A stretch of 64,000 nt of DNA from Fonsecaea monophora (lineage: Eukaryota; Ascomycota; Eurotiomycetes; Chaetothyriales; Herpotrichiellaceae): positions 1 through 64,000 of the forward strand of contig NW_019174023.1 of NCBI RefSeq assembly GCF_001642475.1, written 5' to 3'. The notes beneath the pieces were generated by a model, which did not search any database, was not told where the DNA came from, and was given only the letters and a program-made list of their open reading frames with translations. Shown here in pieces: positions 11,532 to 22,636 of the stretch. The position numbers were made by a program, and so were the translations under genes. The stretch's first letter is position 1; each line of letters begins with the position of its first letter.

Positions 11532-12802
11532 CTACCTCGATCTCCCGAAACTTGCCGGCTCAGCGGGCTTGTTGTCCAGGATCTCCTCGATCTCTTGCAT
11601 GGTCTTGTCGTCCAACTTCTCCAACAGCTTGAGGGCCTTGCAGTTGTCCACAATTTGCTCGACCTTGGTGGCGCCGAGGATGACAGTGCTCACGTTTGGG
11701 TTCTTAGCACACCACGCCAGAGCCAGTTGTGACATGTTGCCGCCTAGTCGTTCGGCGATGGCAGTCAATTTCTTGACCTTTTCGATCTTGGCCTTACCTT
11801 CGGGCTTCTGGAGCGATTCGATGGTGCTACCAAAGAAGTCTTTGTGGTTTGCAAACCGTGAGCCCTCGGGAATGCCGTCGTTGTACTTGCCCGTTAGGAG
11901 ACCGGATGCGAGCGGCGACCAAATGGTCGTGCCGTACTTGTACTCCTTGTACAGTGGCGCATACTCAACCTCGAATCGCTGACGGTGGAAGGCGTTGTAC
12001 TGGGGTTGCTCGGCGATGGGCGCGATCAAGTTGTACTTTTCAGCAATCAAAGTGGCTTCCGTAATCTGGGTAGCTGACCATTCCGACGTCCCCCAATAGT
12101 ACGCAAGGTTGAGATTACGGATCACCTGAGTGAAGCCTTCGACGATTTCCTTCATCGGGGTAGCATAGTCAGGTCGATGCGCCAGAACGATGTCTACATA
12201 TGGCTGTTGGAGACGCTCCAGGGAGCTCTTGAGACCTTCGACCACATGTTTCCGCGAAAGGCCACGAGTATTGGGTTCTTTTCGACCGGTGCCAAAGAAG
12301 ATCTTGGTGGACAAGACATACTCGTCTCGGGGCCAGTTCAGTTCCTTGAGGGCATTGCCCATCTCAATCTCAGATTGGCCGTTGGCATATGTCTACGTTT
12401 GATGTAAGTGGTACGTCCGCGACTGGCGATAAGTGCTCACCTCTGCAGTGTCAAAGAAGTTGATGCCATGGTCCCAAGCAGCTTGCAGGCATCTGTTCCG
12501 GCTTGTTAGCATGGACTTGACGACCTCTTGCACACGACCTACTCTTTCACAATGTTACCCTTCTGCGTGCCACCATATGTAAGCCAGCCACCTGTTCACA
12601 CTGTTAGCCCGCTGAAAACCGCGGTGTCCTATGGCCGTTGATTTGCCTACCCAGTGAGAGAACCGAGACCTTCAACCCAGTAGGGCCGAGGTGACGGAAG
12701 ACCTAATTGCACAGTGGAAGTCAATTAACCTGCGCAACTCGACGCGACCAACAGAGGAACACGTACCATGTCTTTGGGGTCGAAAGCGGATCGGACAGCC
12801 AT
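11532..12802 (-). CDS. Aldo/keto reductase of the Kv-beta-like (AKR6) group
   Basis: NADPH-dependent oxidoreductase with a TIM barrel, similar to voltage-gated potassium channel beta subunits. Five exons: 12802-12767, 12702-12651, 12591-12543, 12492-12441, 12392-11532, giving 349 aa. The four small introns are fixed by the family sequence (FRHLGPTGLKVSVLSLGGW, DHGINFFDTAETYANG). The likely catalytic tetrad is Asp60, Tyr65, Lys93 and His135. The segments WSPLASGLLTGKY and TVILGATKVEQI fit the cofactor-binding end. The start at 12802 (MAVRSAFDPKDM) is where homologues usually begin. The same frame is open upstream to an ATG at 12904, which would add a basic 34-residue leader (see findings). Physiological substrate unknown. 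Confidence 0.9.
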
Positions 12803-13511
12803 GTTTGCGAGAGTTCTGGAGCGAAACTGCGACTGCGGGTTGAAGATGCTTCTAGCTAAGCTGTTGATGAATCTTGGTGAGCTCGGTCGCCGCGACAATT
12901 GCATAAACCGAAGAGCAAGGAAAGTTTTTGGGAAATTCAAATTTGGAGAATGGAAAAGGGAGAGAGAGGAAAAAAAGTTGTCCGCAGGTGGAGGGGCTTC
13001 ACACTACGTTATCATGACGTTTTCAGATTGGCTCCTTTTGCACATTCTGGCTGTTTACCAATCTACCCCTCGATCCACGTCGACTTGCGCGGACATTAGC
13101 TATCTACACTCCATGGTGGAGTTTTCAGTTAGGGCGAGGCGGGCCCTGCTGCCAGATGGAGTGCATTTCCTGAAACTGGTAAGTCGCAACACCAGATCGC
13201 GCATTTGCCGGAGCCAATCCCGTACCGAATGATCACTAATTGGCTGGGCCCTGAGTCTGCGCTCGCTTTAGAATTGTCGTGCTCGAGATCGCGGTATTGC
13301 CCAGAGCGAGCGAAGCCGGAGTGCGACACACGGCACAACGGCCCCCGACGGTCTATTTTACCGGTGAAAAGACCATTTGGCAAGATGTCAACACAAGCAT
13401 CAAGTCAGGAGTTAGGTCTTAAGGATTGGGTGGAGCTTCAGATCCCTGGTCGCTCTTCGTGCCAGGCTCTAAGAGAAGGAGAACAGTCCGTGAGGACAGT
13501 GCCATTCCATA
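12803..13511. other. Intergenic region
   Basis: Promoter of the aldo/keto reductase and 3' flank of the cupin gene. Apart from the possible 5' extension of the reductase (to 12904) nothing coding is convincing. Confidence 0.5.
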
Positions 13512-14084
13512 TTACGAGAGGAACAATTCAGGCAGAGGCCCCTTGCCGTCTATCTCAACTTCCTTGCTATCCAGCTGGATTGCGAGCAGCCTTACGGGTT
13601 GCGAATCGCTGGGGTTCCTCCACATGTGCATTGTCCCTCGCTGGACAAAGATGTCTCCCCGCCTAACAAGCCTTTTCTCGCCAGAATCCAGTTCCAATTC
13701 CACCTCGCCCTCCAGCACCACGCCATAGTCGATCGAAATGGTGCGATGCATGGGCGACTTGGCGCCAGGAGCCATGTCCACCACCCGACACACTGATCCG
13801 CCCTTGATGGTGATGCCTGGGTGTTTCTGCAGGTACCCGTTGTAGGCGTCCAAATCAGCGTTGCCGTTGAAGTTGGCCGGAATCGTGTCTGTTGCATACG
13901 CGAGTCCGAACCCAGACGTTGGAAAATTCGACCACGTAGGGTTGGGGGATAATGTTCCGGCAGCAGAAGAGCCCGGGTCCGCTGGGTCGGCCGTTACGAA
14001 TCGTGCTACTCCGTTTGCATCGTGCGTGGTGATGTGGCGGGAGAACTTGGGCAGTCCCTCGACTTTGCTCGCTGGCTCGGTCAT
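13512..14084 (-). CDS. Single-domain cupin protein
   Basis: 190 aa, uninterrupted. A conserved beta-barrel cupin (Cupin_2-like) spans about residues 90-175. Cupin motif 1 is represented by the stretch around MHRTISIDYGVVLEGEVELE, with a His and a following acidic residue as metal-ligand candidates. Motif 2 is represented by RRGDIFVQRGTMHMWRN, with His after GTM. The N-terminal 60 residues contain FSRHITTHDANGVARF, a pattern I associate with fungal cupins encoded near oxidative or catabolic genes. There is no signal peptide. It may be a small metal-dependent enzyme or a sensor-like sugar/aromatic-binding cupin; the reaction cannot be told from sequence. Neighbours are an aldo/keto reductase and a sulfatase on the same strand. 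Confidence 0.85.
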   Translation of the reverse strand: MTEPASKVEGLPKFSRHITTHDANGVARFVTADPADPGSSAAGTLSPNPTWSNFPTSGFGLAYATDTIPANFNGNADLDAYNGYLQKHPGITIKGGSVCRVVDMAPGAKSPMHRTISIDYGVVLEGEVELELDSGEKRLVRRGDIFVQRGTMHMWRNPSDSQPVRLLAIQLDSKEVEIDGKGPLPELFLS

Positions 14085-14729
14085 GGCTTTTGATTGATGT
14101 CGAGACTCTCCTCTCGGTGTTCACAGTTACAGACAAGACGGTGAGAGATACAGCAGAGTACAATAAATGCCAATCTATCGAAGCTGTCGCATTTCTGGGG
14201 GACAATATTGGACATGCGGGACATTATATGGTCACCCATGTTTGGTTTTACAGTAACACGTGTGAAGCTGACTGCCGAACAGTGCCTGTGGACGAGGAGA
14301 TTTCCGAGAATCGTGGGGCTGCGGACCTTGGGGTTCCTGCGGTGGCTCTACAGTAGCTCACTCCCGGACTGTCTCCGGTAGGTATTCAGCCAACAGTCAC
14401 TCGTTGGAGTTCGGGGGGACGATGGCGACTCTGGAATCGAATCCTGTGCAGCGAACAGCACGATCTATCACTCACGATCTGAGAGGGACCTGTGAGCCAA
14501 TCTATGTTTGGTTGGCCCTCAATCTATCCCATGCACAAAGTCTTGGTTATTCAACAGGTGAGACTGCTCCCTTTCTAGCTTGGGGATCCTGCGGCGTCGA
14601 GCTCACCGTCCGCTCCAAAGCTGTCCCCGTCTCAAAACACCTAAACAAATCCGGCGTGACACCCATCTAGGCGGGAAGTGGTAAATCTATCACGAAACAT
14701 CTGGGACCCTCCCTCACCGCGGCTAGCGC
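14085..14729. other. Intergenic region
   Basis: Cupin promoter and sulfatase 3' flank. No gene supported. Confidence 0.5.
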
Positions 14730-16592
14730 TCAGGGAGCATCCTTGCCCTCATCAACCTTCAGCACTCCATACTGCGGCGCTGCACCAGCGACGCCGACCT
14801 CCTTGCAATACTCGTCCCAATGTTTGAGTAGCTCTTGCAGCTTGTCGGGGTGTCTTGTGCCCAGGTCGTCCGTCTCGCCGGGATCTCTCTCCAGGTTGTA
14901 CAGCTGCCACGTCCCAGGGCCAAAGGGCTTGGGGATCATGACGGCTTTCCACTTGCCCTTCCGGAGGGCCTGGCGGTCGAACAGTTCCCAGCCCATGACC
15001 GAGTCGTCACCGTGGATATATTGTTGCACCACAGGGTCTGATAGATACGGAACCCAGGATGTGCCCCGCATGGGAACAACAGCCCGGCCTCTGTAGGTGG
15101 TTCCAGGATGCTGGGTGCCTGCCAACTGTAGGAGTGTTGGGGCGATGTCCATCACGGTCGCAAAAGATCGATCCAGCTCCCCAGCCCGGGCGGACGTTAA
15201 TGGCGGATACCTGAGGATAAACGGCACGCGGATCCCGCCCTCGGACGAAAAGGACTTGTAGAGTCTCAGCGGGGCCATGGCTGCAGATGCCCAGCGTGGT
15301 CCGTACCAGATGTAGCTGTTGTGTCGCCCCATATTCTCATAACTATTGTCGTAATATCGATCGATGTGGTCGAAAATATTCTCCTTGACCACGGGATACG
15401 CCTCCAGCAGCAGACCCTCGGCGCCGTTGTCGGACATGAAGATGACCAAAGTGTTGTCGTACTCGCCGGTCGATTTGAGGTAGGAAATGACGCGTCCAAT
15501 ATTTCGGTCCATGTTCTGCACCATGGCCGCAAAGACCTCCATGGTCCGAGAGGAGAACTTCTTCTCGTCCTCGGTCAAGCTGCGCCACTCTTTGCTCAGG
15601 GGTTTATCGAGCGGAAGCGCAAAGACCTCGTGAGCCTGGGTCTCGGGCGAGATGATGCCGAGTTCCTCCAGGCGTCGCAGCCGTCTCTGTCTGAGCACGT
15701 CGGGCCCTTCGTCGTATGCTCCTCTGTAGTCTCGACGGTCTTCCTCTGGTGCTTGTAGGGGCCAGTGAGGCGCCGAGAAGGGGAGGTAGGCGAAGAACGG
15801 CTGCTCCTTTTGACCCTCGTCTCTGGTGTCAAAGTACTCCAACAGTTTCGACGTGAAGGACTCGGACGAGTAGAAGTCATCCCCCAACTCATCCACTGGG
15901 ATTGGCTTGTCGTCTTCAGCGTAAAAGGGGCCATTGCGCTTGAGTAAATCGGGCACTTTCTCGTCAACCTGGGGTTCCCACCCGTAGTGATTCGCACCAC
16001 CCTGTTAGATCCCAAGAAAATGTTAGCCAGCAATTGGACGGGTTGGCCAGTGACATGCCTCGTACGGGAAGAAGGCTGAAAGACCGGTCGAATCCTCTCT
16101 TGGATGGATAGCGGTCCGGTGTCATGCCGAGATGCCATTTTCCCGACATCAGGGTGAAGTAGCCGGCATCTCGAAGAAGCTCGGGCAAGGCCGCGACTCG
16201 ATCATTCAGGTATCCCTCGTAACCAGGCTGGCCGACCTGGAACTCCTTGATGACCTCAATCATGGTGCCTAGCCCGGCAATGTCTGTGTACACATACATG
16301 TCAGAATGATGTTACCAACCACACCATATGTCCCGATGCCAACGAGCTAGGTGTCTCCGGGGCAATACTTGCGATTGTCTGTGCCGCTCAACAACATTGA
16401 CCGCGTCGGCGAGCAAGCCGCGGCGGCATGGAAATCTGTGAACCTGATCCCATCGCGGGCCAGACTGTCGATATTGGGCGTCTTGATCTCCCCTCCGAAT
16501 GCGCCCACGTCTGAGAAGCCCAAGTCATCAGCCACGATGATCAAGAAATTGGGCCGCGTGTCCGTTGCCGGCTCTGCAGTCTTCCCGGCCAT
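14730..16592 (-). CDS. Type I sulfatase (arylsulfatase family), cytosolic
   Basis: Hydrolyses sulfate esters using a formylglycine made from Cys60 in the motif CSPTRS (C-x-P-x-R). Three exons: 16592-16373, 16283-16066, 16001-14730, giving 569 aa. Asp22-Asp23 in VADDLGFSDVG are metal ligands; GKWHLGM, VIFMSDNGAEG and the C-terminal LYNLERDPGETDDL are standard arylsulfatase blocks. Intron 1 only restores the invariant sequence SGTDNHIAGLG if it is a GC-AG intron (donor GCAAGT at 16372). Intron 2 is GTACGA...CTAACAG. There is no signal peptide, so it should act on imported or internal sulfate esters, as in fungal sulfur scavenging. A TATA-like TTATAAG lies about 60 bp upstream (16655-16662). Confidence 0.92.
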
Positions 16593-18138
16593 GGTGAGGA
16601 TATCTCCAGGTCGGTGGCAGGTGGTTCCATCCACAGACTGAGATAAGTGGGCGTCTTATAAGATGAAGATCACGAATCCTGGTCGTGTCTGGCGTGCTGG
16701 GGCTGTCGAGGGAATCGCGGCATCTCGTTTTTCCGAAGTGGCTTGGCAACCCCTGAACGAATCCCCGCATCCCATGCGATTCAATCATCTGCCATCCTCA
16801 CTTATTGTGCGTTACATATACTTACTTGCAGCAACTTCCAATGCGCAACGTCTAGGTCGTCAATCGTATTCAGCCTACCCCAAGGCTTTCAGAGAGGACT
16901 CAGGTAGGCCGCGGCGCAGTCTCATTCCGTCCACCCGACTCACTTCCTCTATTTGCGACTAGTTGGACTTCAGCTAAGGCCTACATTTGCTGGCTCCATC
17001 TGCAGTATGATGAAGGTCGACCTGATGTAGTTGGACAGTGTTGCACCTCTCTCCTTATTCAGGATCGGCGACAAACACTCAGTGAAACACGAACTATCAA
17101 GAGAGAGATACTGCGTGGGAATGGGAGGACGCGGACATCGCGGCCGAAACAGGGGCATCAGCCTTACCTTGGCATGTTCCCACTTGACCGGGCTGCTGGT
17201 GAACTGATAGCGGCATCAGCGGAGTATCTCCCTACCCATATATCAAAGTGGGCTATCGATACTGTGGGACTAAGATAGCCGACCAGCAGTGGTGCGCCTG
17301 ATCTATCACGATCCAAGATAACGTGCTTACCACTCGCGATTCCCGTCTCCCCGCGAGAACGTCAGGCCATGGACCCTTGGTCCAATCATTGACACAGAGA
17401 AGGTGGTTCACATTCACTAAATACCGGCTGACAGACTGCACATGCGAGACAGGTACAAGAAATGACACAAAGGGTTGCCACGGCCATGAAACCCGACGTC
17501 GAAATCCATCTGGCTCTGATCAATATTCGCCATTGGCTCTCTATTAGATGTCAGCTCCCAGCGTTCTTCGGTCATGGCAAATTTGAAGAAAAGGCCCAGT
17601 TTTACCTGTCTACGGGGTGGACAAAGCTCCTCGATGCAAACATGCTGCATTCTTTTCATGGAGGCTGTGCTTGTGCACGGACAATTCCATCCAAGCACAA
17701 TGGCTCGGTGGTGCTCGCCTCCGCACGAAGCTGATACCAGATGGAACAACCTCAAGGCTCCAGCTATCTATTTCCCATTACCGCTCCGTCTTCTTGAAAT
17801 GTTGGTCCGAATTTGCTCCAACTCTAACTTGTTCCTCTGTGTTCTGGCAGCTGGAACAATCAGTTCCTTGAAGAAATGGAACATCTCCTTGGATCTTGGG
17901 TTCCACCAACGGGAGAAACCTCTTTGTAACCACGAGGACAAAGCGAGACAATAGTCGCAGCCACAGGCCGATGCAACCCGCAAACGGATCACCCGTGGTT
18001 GTTGTCTTCTTTTATATCGTGTCCACAACATGAAAAGGCAGAAGTCGAAACCCTTTCTGTCAATCGCCTTGCTCTCGACCGGAATCCCACCCTATTCCAC
18101 CATAGTTCTATTCTTACCCTGCCTCCAGATTTCCCGCC
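16593..18138. other. Long intergenic region between divergent genes
   Basis: 1.5 kb between the sulfatase and the secreted protein gene, which are divergent. No open frame has a recognisable domain. For the secreted protein gene a TATA element (TTTATAT) lies at 18011-18017, about 120 bp before the ATG, followed by a pyrimidine-rich leader. Confidence 0.5.
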
Positions 18139-18945
18139 ATGCGCGCATTAGCCTTGGTTTTATCGACCGCCGCCGCTCTTGTGGCCTTCTCAAGCGTTGT
18201 CGCAGCTCAAGAAGGGCCTGAAATAACCGAGCCCGCTGTGCTGCCATCCATTGATGACGAGGTCGGGACCTTCACTCCTGAACTGACGCCGGAGGACGAG
18301 TACTTTGTCGATGAGTCAGAGGGAGCAAGGCTGGCCAAGAGGACTCCACCTGCGGGAGTGTACATCTGCAACAACAAGAATTGGTTGGCACCGTGCAACT
18401 GGAACAAGCTCACCGACTCGAAATGCTTGGACTACCCTTCGGATGCTGGTTCTTCTGTCGGGGTAGGTGGAACATTTTTTTTCTTTCCCAAATGATGATG
18501 ATCTGTGAAGTATTGGCTGACCTATGCTCTTATGTCTCCCAGCCACCCAATGGTTGGCAGTGCAAGATCTACTATGCCAAAGGCTGCGCAGCGACCAACG
18601 GCATGACGGATGGGAAACTCACGTACCCCGGCACAGCGAACCTGGGTGCTTTGTACAACAACTATGGCAAGCCAGCGTCGATCAAATGCAGGCAATGCCC
18701 TCAGGGAACAAATTCACCTTGGTATGTCATAATACTTTCCCCTTTTGCCGCTTTGCCATTCAATGCTTGTTGCTAGATGGCCTCGCTAATCACGAACTCT
18801 ACATTTCAGTCTCAACAACAAGGCTCCAGACTGGAATGAGGCCGTGGCTAAAGCTGGATATGGAGGTTCTGACGGACAGTGTTCATCTTGGGTATCCGGA
18901 AAAGTTGTCCACTCATCTTGTCTTCCTGCGCCCAAGATTTCCTAG
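18139..18945 (+). CDS. Small secreted cysteine-rich protein with Kex2 site
   Basis: 212 aa in three exons: 18139-18462, 18543-18721, 18810-18945. A clear signal peptide (MRALALVLSTAAALVAFSSV, cleaved near AAQE) is followed by an acidic propeptide of about 40 residues ending in LAKR, a Kex2 site. The mature part has ten cysteines (five possible disulfides), beginning TPPAGVYICNNKNWLAPC. The GVYIC...C...C pattern resembles fungal small secreted proteins proposed to have a beta/gamma-crystallin-like fold, but that is only a resemblance. The introns (GTAGGT...CCCAG; GTATGT...TTTCAG) are needed to bring in seven of the cysteines. Likely extracellular, possibly cell-wall or effector-type; the role is not shown by sequence. 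Confidence 0.82.
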
Positions 18946-20541
18946 GGATTTGACGTCCAGCGACGTAATGGAGCAGGAAACTAGAGGGGTGGATGACGTG
19001 CAATCTGCGTGGTAGCACTTCTTGTGAAGCAAATCTGCTCTCGAGTAGGAATATAAAAGTCAGTCTCTGTTTGAACGAGGTCGCTTGTAGCCAAACCTAG
19101 GATAACTTGAAGACCAGCTGGTTGCATCTTAGATTCTTCTGAGCGTTGCGTGTGTGGTGTAGCAGCGAGCCTAGCTTCATCCACCATGTGAGCGCCCACC
19201 CTTGACATCTCGTCCTCTTTCCTGCCGGACCTTTTCCCTACCACAGACGAGTCAGCAGCGAGCAGTGAAGAAAGTCCTGTACCCACCCCAAAAAAAGATC
19301 TCATATCAATTACACTCACGAATTCTCTCCCAACAATCCAAGGACAACCCATCCGGGTCCCACAGTTAGGGAGCAGTTCGTCTGACTAACTGATGTCCAA
19401 GATTGCCAGTGACCTGAATGCAGTCTGTCTCGGTACCACTTACAACTTCCCAGAGTCTCTGCCCACTCATCCCCTCCCCTTGTGGAGGTGACAAAGGGAG
19501 AGAGAGAGGGTAGGGTGAGAAAAGGCAGCCATTCTTCAACTTGAACAACCAGTCACGAAAACGAAAAAAAAAACCTGGGGTTCGAACAGGAACTACCAAG
19601 GTTTCTCTCGATGAGAGTTTTTGCTCCGGAGAAGTTTTCGGTGTGTTTTTCTTTGGTTGCTGTTTTTTTTTTTTGGTTTGCGTGTTTGAAGTAGAGTAGT
19701 CAGTACGTGCGAATGAGATTGTTAATCTTGGCGCGAGTGATAGACCATATTGCGACAATCATTCAGCTCGTGTTTATCATAGGAGTATCAGGATCCGAGA
19801 TTGAGGCCTCGCGGGTACTGCTGAGCAGGCAGAGCCGGCTATGGCTACGCTTGAGCTCCTCCTCGTTTCATGGCCTGGACCCAAACCATAGTTTCGAGGA
19901 TGAGTCGGATTGGAGCCGTCTATTGACAGACTTACGGCTCTTCGGCCATTTGGATACCCCAAACAAAGTTTGAAGCCATCAAACTCTTGGTGCGGTTTGA
20001 AGCAGACCTTGAACAGACCACATCCAACCCAGTGGAGCAAATTGTGAAGGCTAGCGAACTGGTGAAAGAATGGATTGATGAAGACCAGTTCGGCGTGCTC
20101 TAGGATATCGTCAAGCGCCGGTCGATCGGACCCAAAAAAAACCAGAACGCACCCAAGCACAGCCGCAAGATATTCAACAGCATGAATCATCTCAAGAGGT
20201 GGTGGATACGTTCCCAAGAGGTGAGGGAGATTGTGCTACGAAGACTTTGAGTAGTGCCTCGCGGGTTTGAAGGTGGACCAAGGTGGACGTGACTCGCGTT
20301 GAGGGGTCTGTCCAGGATATAACAGGCAGCCTCTCTCATCTCATCGAGAGAACGAGGCTGGCGAGACTGAAGGATCACATATCCGTGCCACATGTCGACA
20401 GCCTCTAAAGCGCCGATCCCTTCCACCCTGACGTCATGTGTCGAATGACGCTGCATTAGAGTCCAGCCTTGCCATCGAACCATCAGATATCACTCGTTAC
20501 CTCTACCGAATATGCTACATGTGTCGCGATAGCCAGACACC
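18946..20541. other. Intergenic region with a coding relic
   Basis: 1.6 kb with homopolymer-rich sequence (A9 near 19564, T10 near 19664). Contains a probable decayed coding segment (19927-20250, listed separately); otherwise no gene is supported. Its right end is the promoter of the gene at 20542. Confidence 0.45.
19927..20250 (+). pseudogene. Possible decayed coding segment with an in-frame stop
   Basis: One plus-strand frame reads as plausible helical protein from 19927 to 20100, meets TAG at 20101-20103, and continues protein-like to TGA at 20248-20250. The segments around IKLLVRFEADLEQTTS and KASELVKEWIDEDQ have the Glu/Lys/Leu balance of real protein, whereas the opposite strand reads as the Leu/Phe/Cys-rich shadow of it. 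The frame is blocked upstream by TGA at 19924. No ATG, splice pair or family could be assigned. It could also be an exon of an unrecognised gene. Confidence 0.25.
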
Positions 20542-21372
20542 ATGCCAGTAACCACCAGAAGCAAAGGTAATGAGAGGCAGACACACTTGGAGGACTTTGA
20601 CACCAGAGGGGAAAAGAAAGCCAAAGTGCATGATTCCAGGCGCAAGCGCCCACCAAATCGCACGACCAAGAGGGAGAGCGAAGCCCGATCCAAGCGCAAG
20701 CGCAAACCGAGTGACGATGACGCGGAAGCAGAAGAAATTGTGCGTGCAGCAAAGAAACCAAACCAGCAACAGAAGCAGACCTCTATTAAGCCTGACGAGG
20801 ATCTAGTACCCGCCGAAACCAGCGAACCCGTAATAATCAACCGGGCGCCAGTCCTGCAGCTTTGGGGGGCTTGTGTCTCGCAGGCACTCTACCCGGATCT
20901 TCCATGGCGCACTCATCTGAGTATTGGCTCTGCGATTTCCACATTGTGCGCCATCTCCAAGGGCCGCGCGATCGGCATGATCGACCAGCCATCCAACGAC
21001 CCGGCCGAGAGAGCCGAGAAGGAGAGGAAGAAACGGGCCGCCGAGGAAGGCGCCGACGACGAGGTCAACGTCATGCATTTCAGGCTGTTGTTGAAGGACC
21101 AAGCCGCGGTCGTTTCGGGGAAACCGCACAAGGCGAACGAGGAATTGTTGAGGCACAAATTTGGAGACGGGGACGGGTACGAGCGGATCAAGCGTGCCAT
21201 GGAGGAGGCGATCGACTCGTGGAAGATCAAGGGTCAAGAGAACGAGCTTAACCTGAAGGCATTCCACATGTACGAGGAGTTCCGTCCCACGGTCCAGGGC
21301 GGGCAGGGGGGATGGGGGAGAAAGGGGGAGTTGAGGCCGGAAAAGATCAGGGAGGTGGTGACGAGGGGGTGA
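20542..21372 (+). CDS. Conserved fungal protein of unknown function, basic N-terminus
   Basis: 276 aa, single exon. The first 90 residues are highly charged and basic (KRKRKPSDDDAEAEE and similar), with several nuclear-localisation-like Lys/Arg clusters. The conserved-looking core starts at PVLQLWGACVSQALYPDLPW and continues through HLSIGSAISTLCAISKGRAI. It holds a charged stretch DPAERAEKERKKRAAEEG and ends in a helical region (ERIKRAMEEAIDSWKIKG) and a Gly-rich, basic tail. I recall similar proteins in other filamentous fungi with no assigned function. Likely nuclear. There is no signal peptide. The start is the only ATG before the conserved region. Confidence 0.75.
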   Translation: MPVTTRSKGNERQTHLEDFDTRGEKKAKVHDSRRKRPPNRTTKRESEARSKRKRKPSDDDAEAEEIVRAAKKPNQQQKQTSIKPDEDLVPAETSEPVIINRAPVLQLWGACVSQALYPDLPWRTHLSIGSAISTLCAISKGRAIGMIDQPSNDPAERAEKERKKRAAEEGADDEVNVMHFRLLLKDQAAVVSGKPHKANEELLRHKFGDGDGYERIKRAMEEAIDSWKIKGQENELNLKAFHMYEEFRPTVQGGQGGWGRKGELRPEKIREVVTRG

Positions 21373-21582
21373 TCGATATGGTATACAAAGGATGTAGATG
21401 TATGTGTCCAGGATCAGGAGCAGGGTTTTGTTTTGTGACCTGGTTGGGATTCAAAAGGCGCGTTACATGGATACCTGCGGGAACAGTGGTGTATTGATGT
21501 ACATTTCACTCTCTGTTGGAATGATGATTATGATGGTAATGACACCTTTTTATCTATCCAATGTCGTCCAACCTCGCCTCTT

Positions 21583-22636
21583 TCATTCATTCTCAAAAAC
21601 ACTCACCAACGTGCCGACATACGGCGTGATCTCGACGTGAAACTCGTCGCCGTGCCGTATCGTGACCTTCGGTTTGCGGACGACTCCCACACCGCCGGGC
21701 GTGCCCGTGAGGATCAGTGTTCCGGGCAGCAGCGTCGTGCTTTGAGAGAGAAAGCTGACCAGCCGGGCGACGGGGAAGATGAGGTCGTCGGTCCCACAGT
21801 CCTGGAGGACGCGGCCGTTCTTGACGCCGCGGAGATGGAGTTTCGACGGGTCCGTGAGTAGGGTAGATGCAGAAACGAGTGTCGGCCCGATGGGGCACGC
21901 GCCGTCAAATCCCTTGGAGAAACACCACTGCGTCTGGGCGAACTGGGCTGTCCGGCTCGACACGTCGTTGCACGCCGTGTATCCCAGCACGTGGGCCATG
22001 GCGTCTGCCTCGGAGACGTTTTTGGCGGTTGTCCCAATCACCACGGCCAGTTCGGCTTCGTAGTCGCCGCTGTCGTCGTGTTGGGTCAGTTTCGGGAGGA
22101 TAGTCGGCGCGGGCCACGGGTCGCCTAGGGAGGTGTTTGGTTTCCTTTCCAGGCGTTCAGCTCAGCTTAGGTTGACGCGGCTCCACACTCAATGGGTGCA
22201 AGACCTCCACACTCACATAAACACGGTAGGGACTGTCGGCAGGGCCATGTTGACTTCAGCCGCGTGCTGCTTGTACTGTTTTCCCCCCGAGTAGCCTGGT
22301 AAGCATTCATGCTCGGCAGCGGCGACAGTCACTCACGTTCAACCCGATACATCGAATCGTGCCGACCTCGGACATGGCCAGAGGCGACAGGACACGATCG
22401 ATGATGGCGCTGGACCCGGTCTCCCGACCTGGCGAGAGGACCGACGACCCGGAAAAGACATCGACAGGGACATCCTGGCCCTTCCGCAGGGCAATACCGA
22501 CGTCGACATCGTCATTTTGGGGTTGTCCAATCAGGACCTTTGAGGGATCTGATCGAGGCACGAACCGGACCAGCCCTTTTGTTCGAGGAGAGAAAAGAAA
22601 AAAAGGTGAGCTGATGTGCACAATGTGACCAACCAT
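21583..22636 (-). CDS. Fumarylacetoacetate hydrolase (FAH) family protein
   Basis: Three exons: 22636-22337, 22275-22217, 22144-21583, giving 306 aa. Intron joins restore the family block IGLNYKQHAAEVNMALPTVP and KPNTSLGDPWPAPTILPK. Metal-binding positions are the paired Glu in DYEAELAVVIG, with KGFDGACPIGP and LILTGTPGGVGV downstream. Such proteins cleave or decarboxylate acylpyruvates in aromatic and amino-acid catabolism; which one is not clear. The N-terminal 21 residues before LVRFVP are atypical and Phe-rich, so the start at 22636 is the weakest part of the model and a short upstream exon may replace it. The gene is divergent from a DUF3500 gene with 576 bp between starts, suggesting shared control. 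Confidence 0.85.

Noticed and set aside
16272..16371. GT donor (GTATTG) for sulfatase intron 1
   Set aside because: It shifts the frame and destroys the conserved DNHIAGLG sequence; the GC donor four bases upstream keeps it.
19565..19600. GGTTCGAA motif resembling a tRNA T-loop
   Set aside because: Flanking bases do not form a T stem of five pairs and no D or anticodon arm lies at the right distance on either strand.
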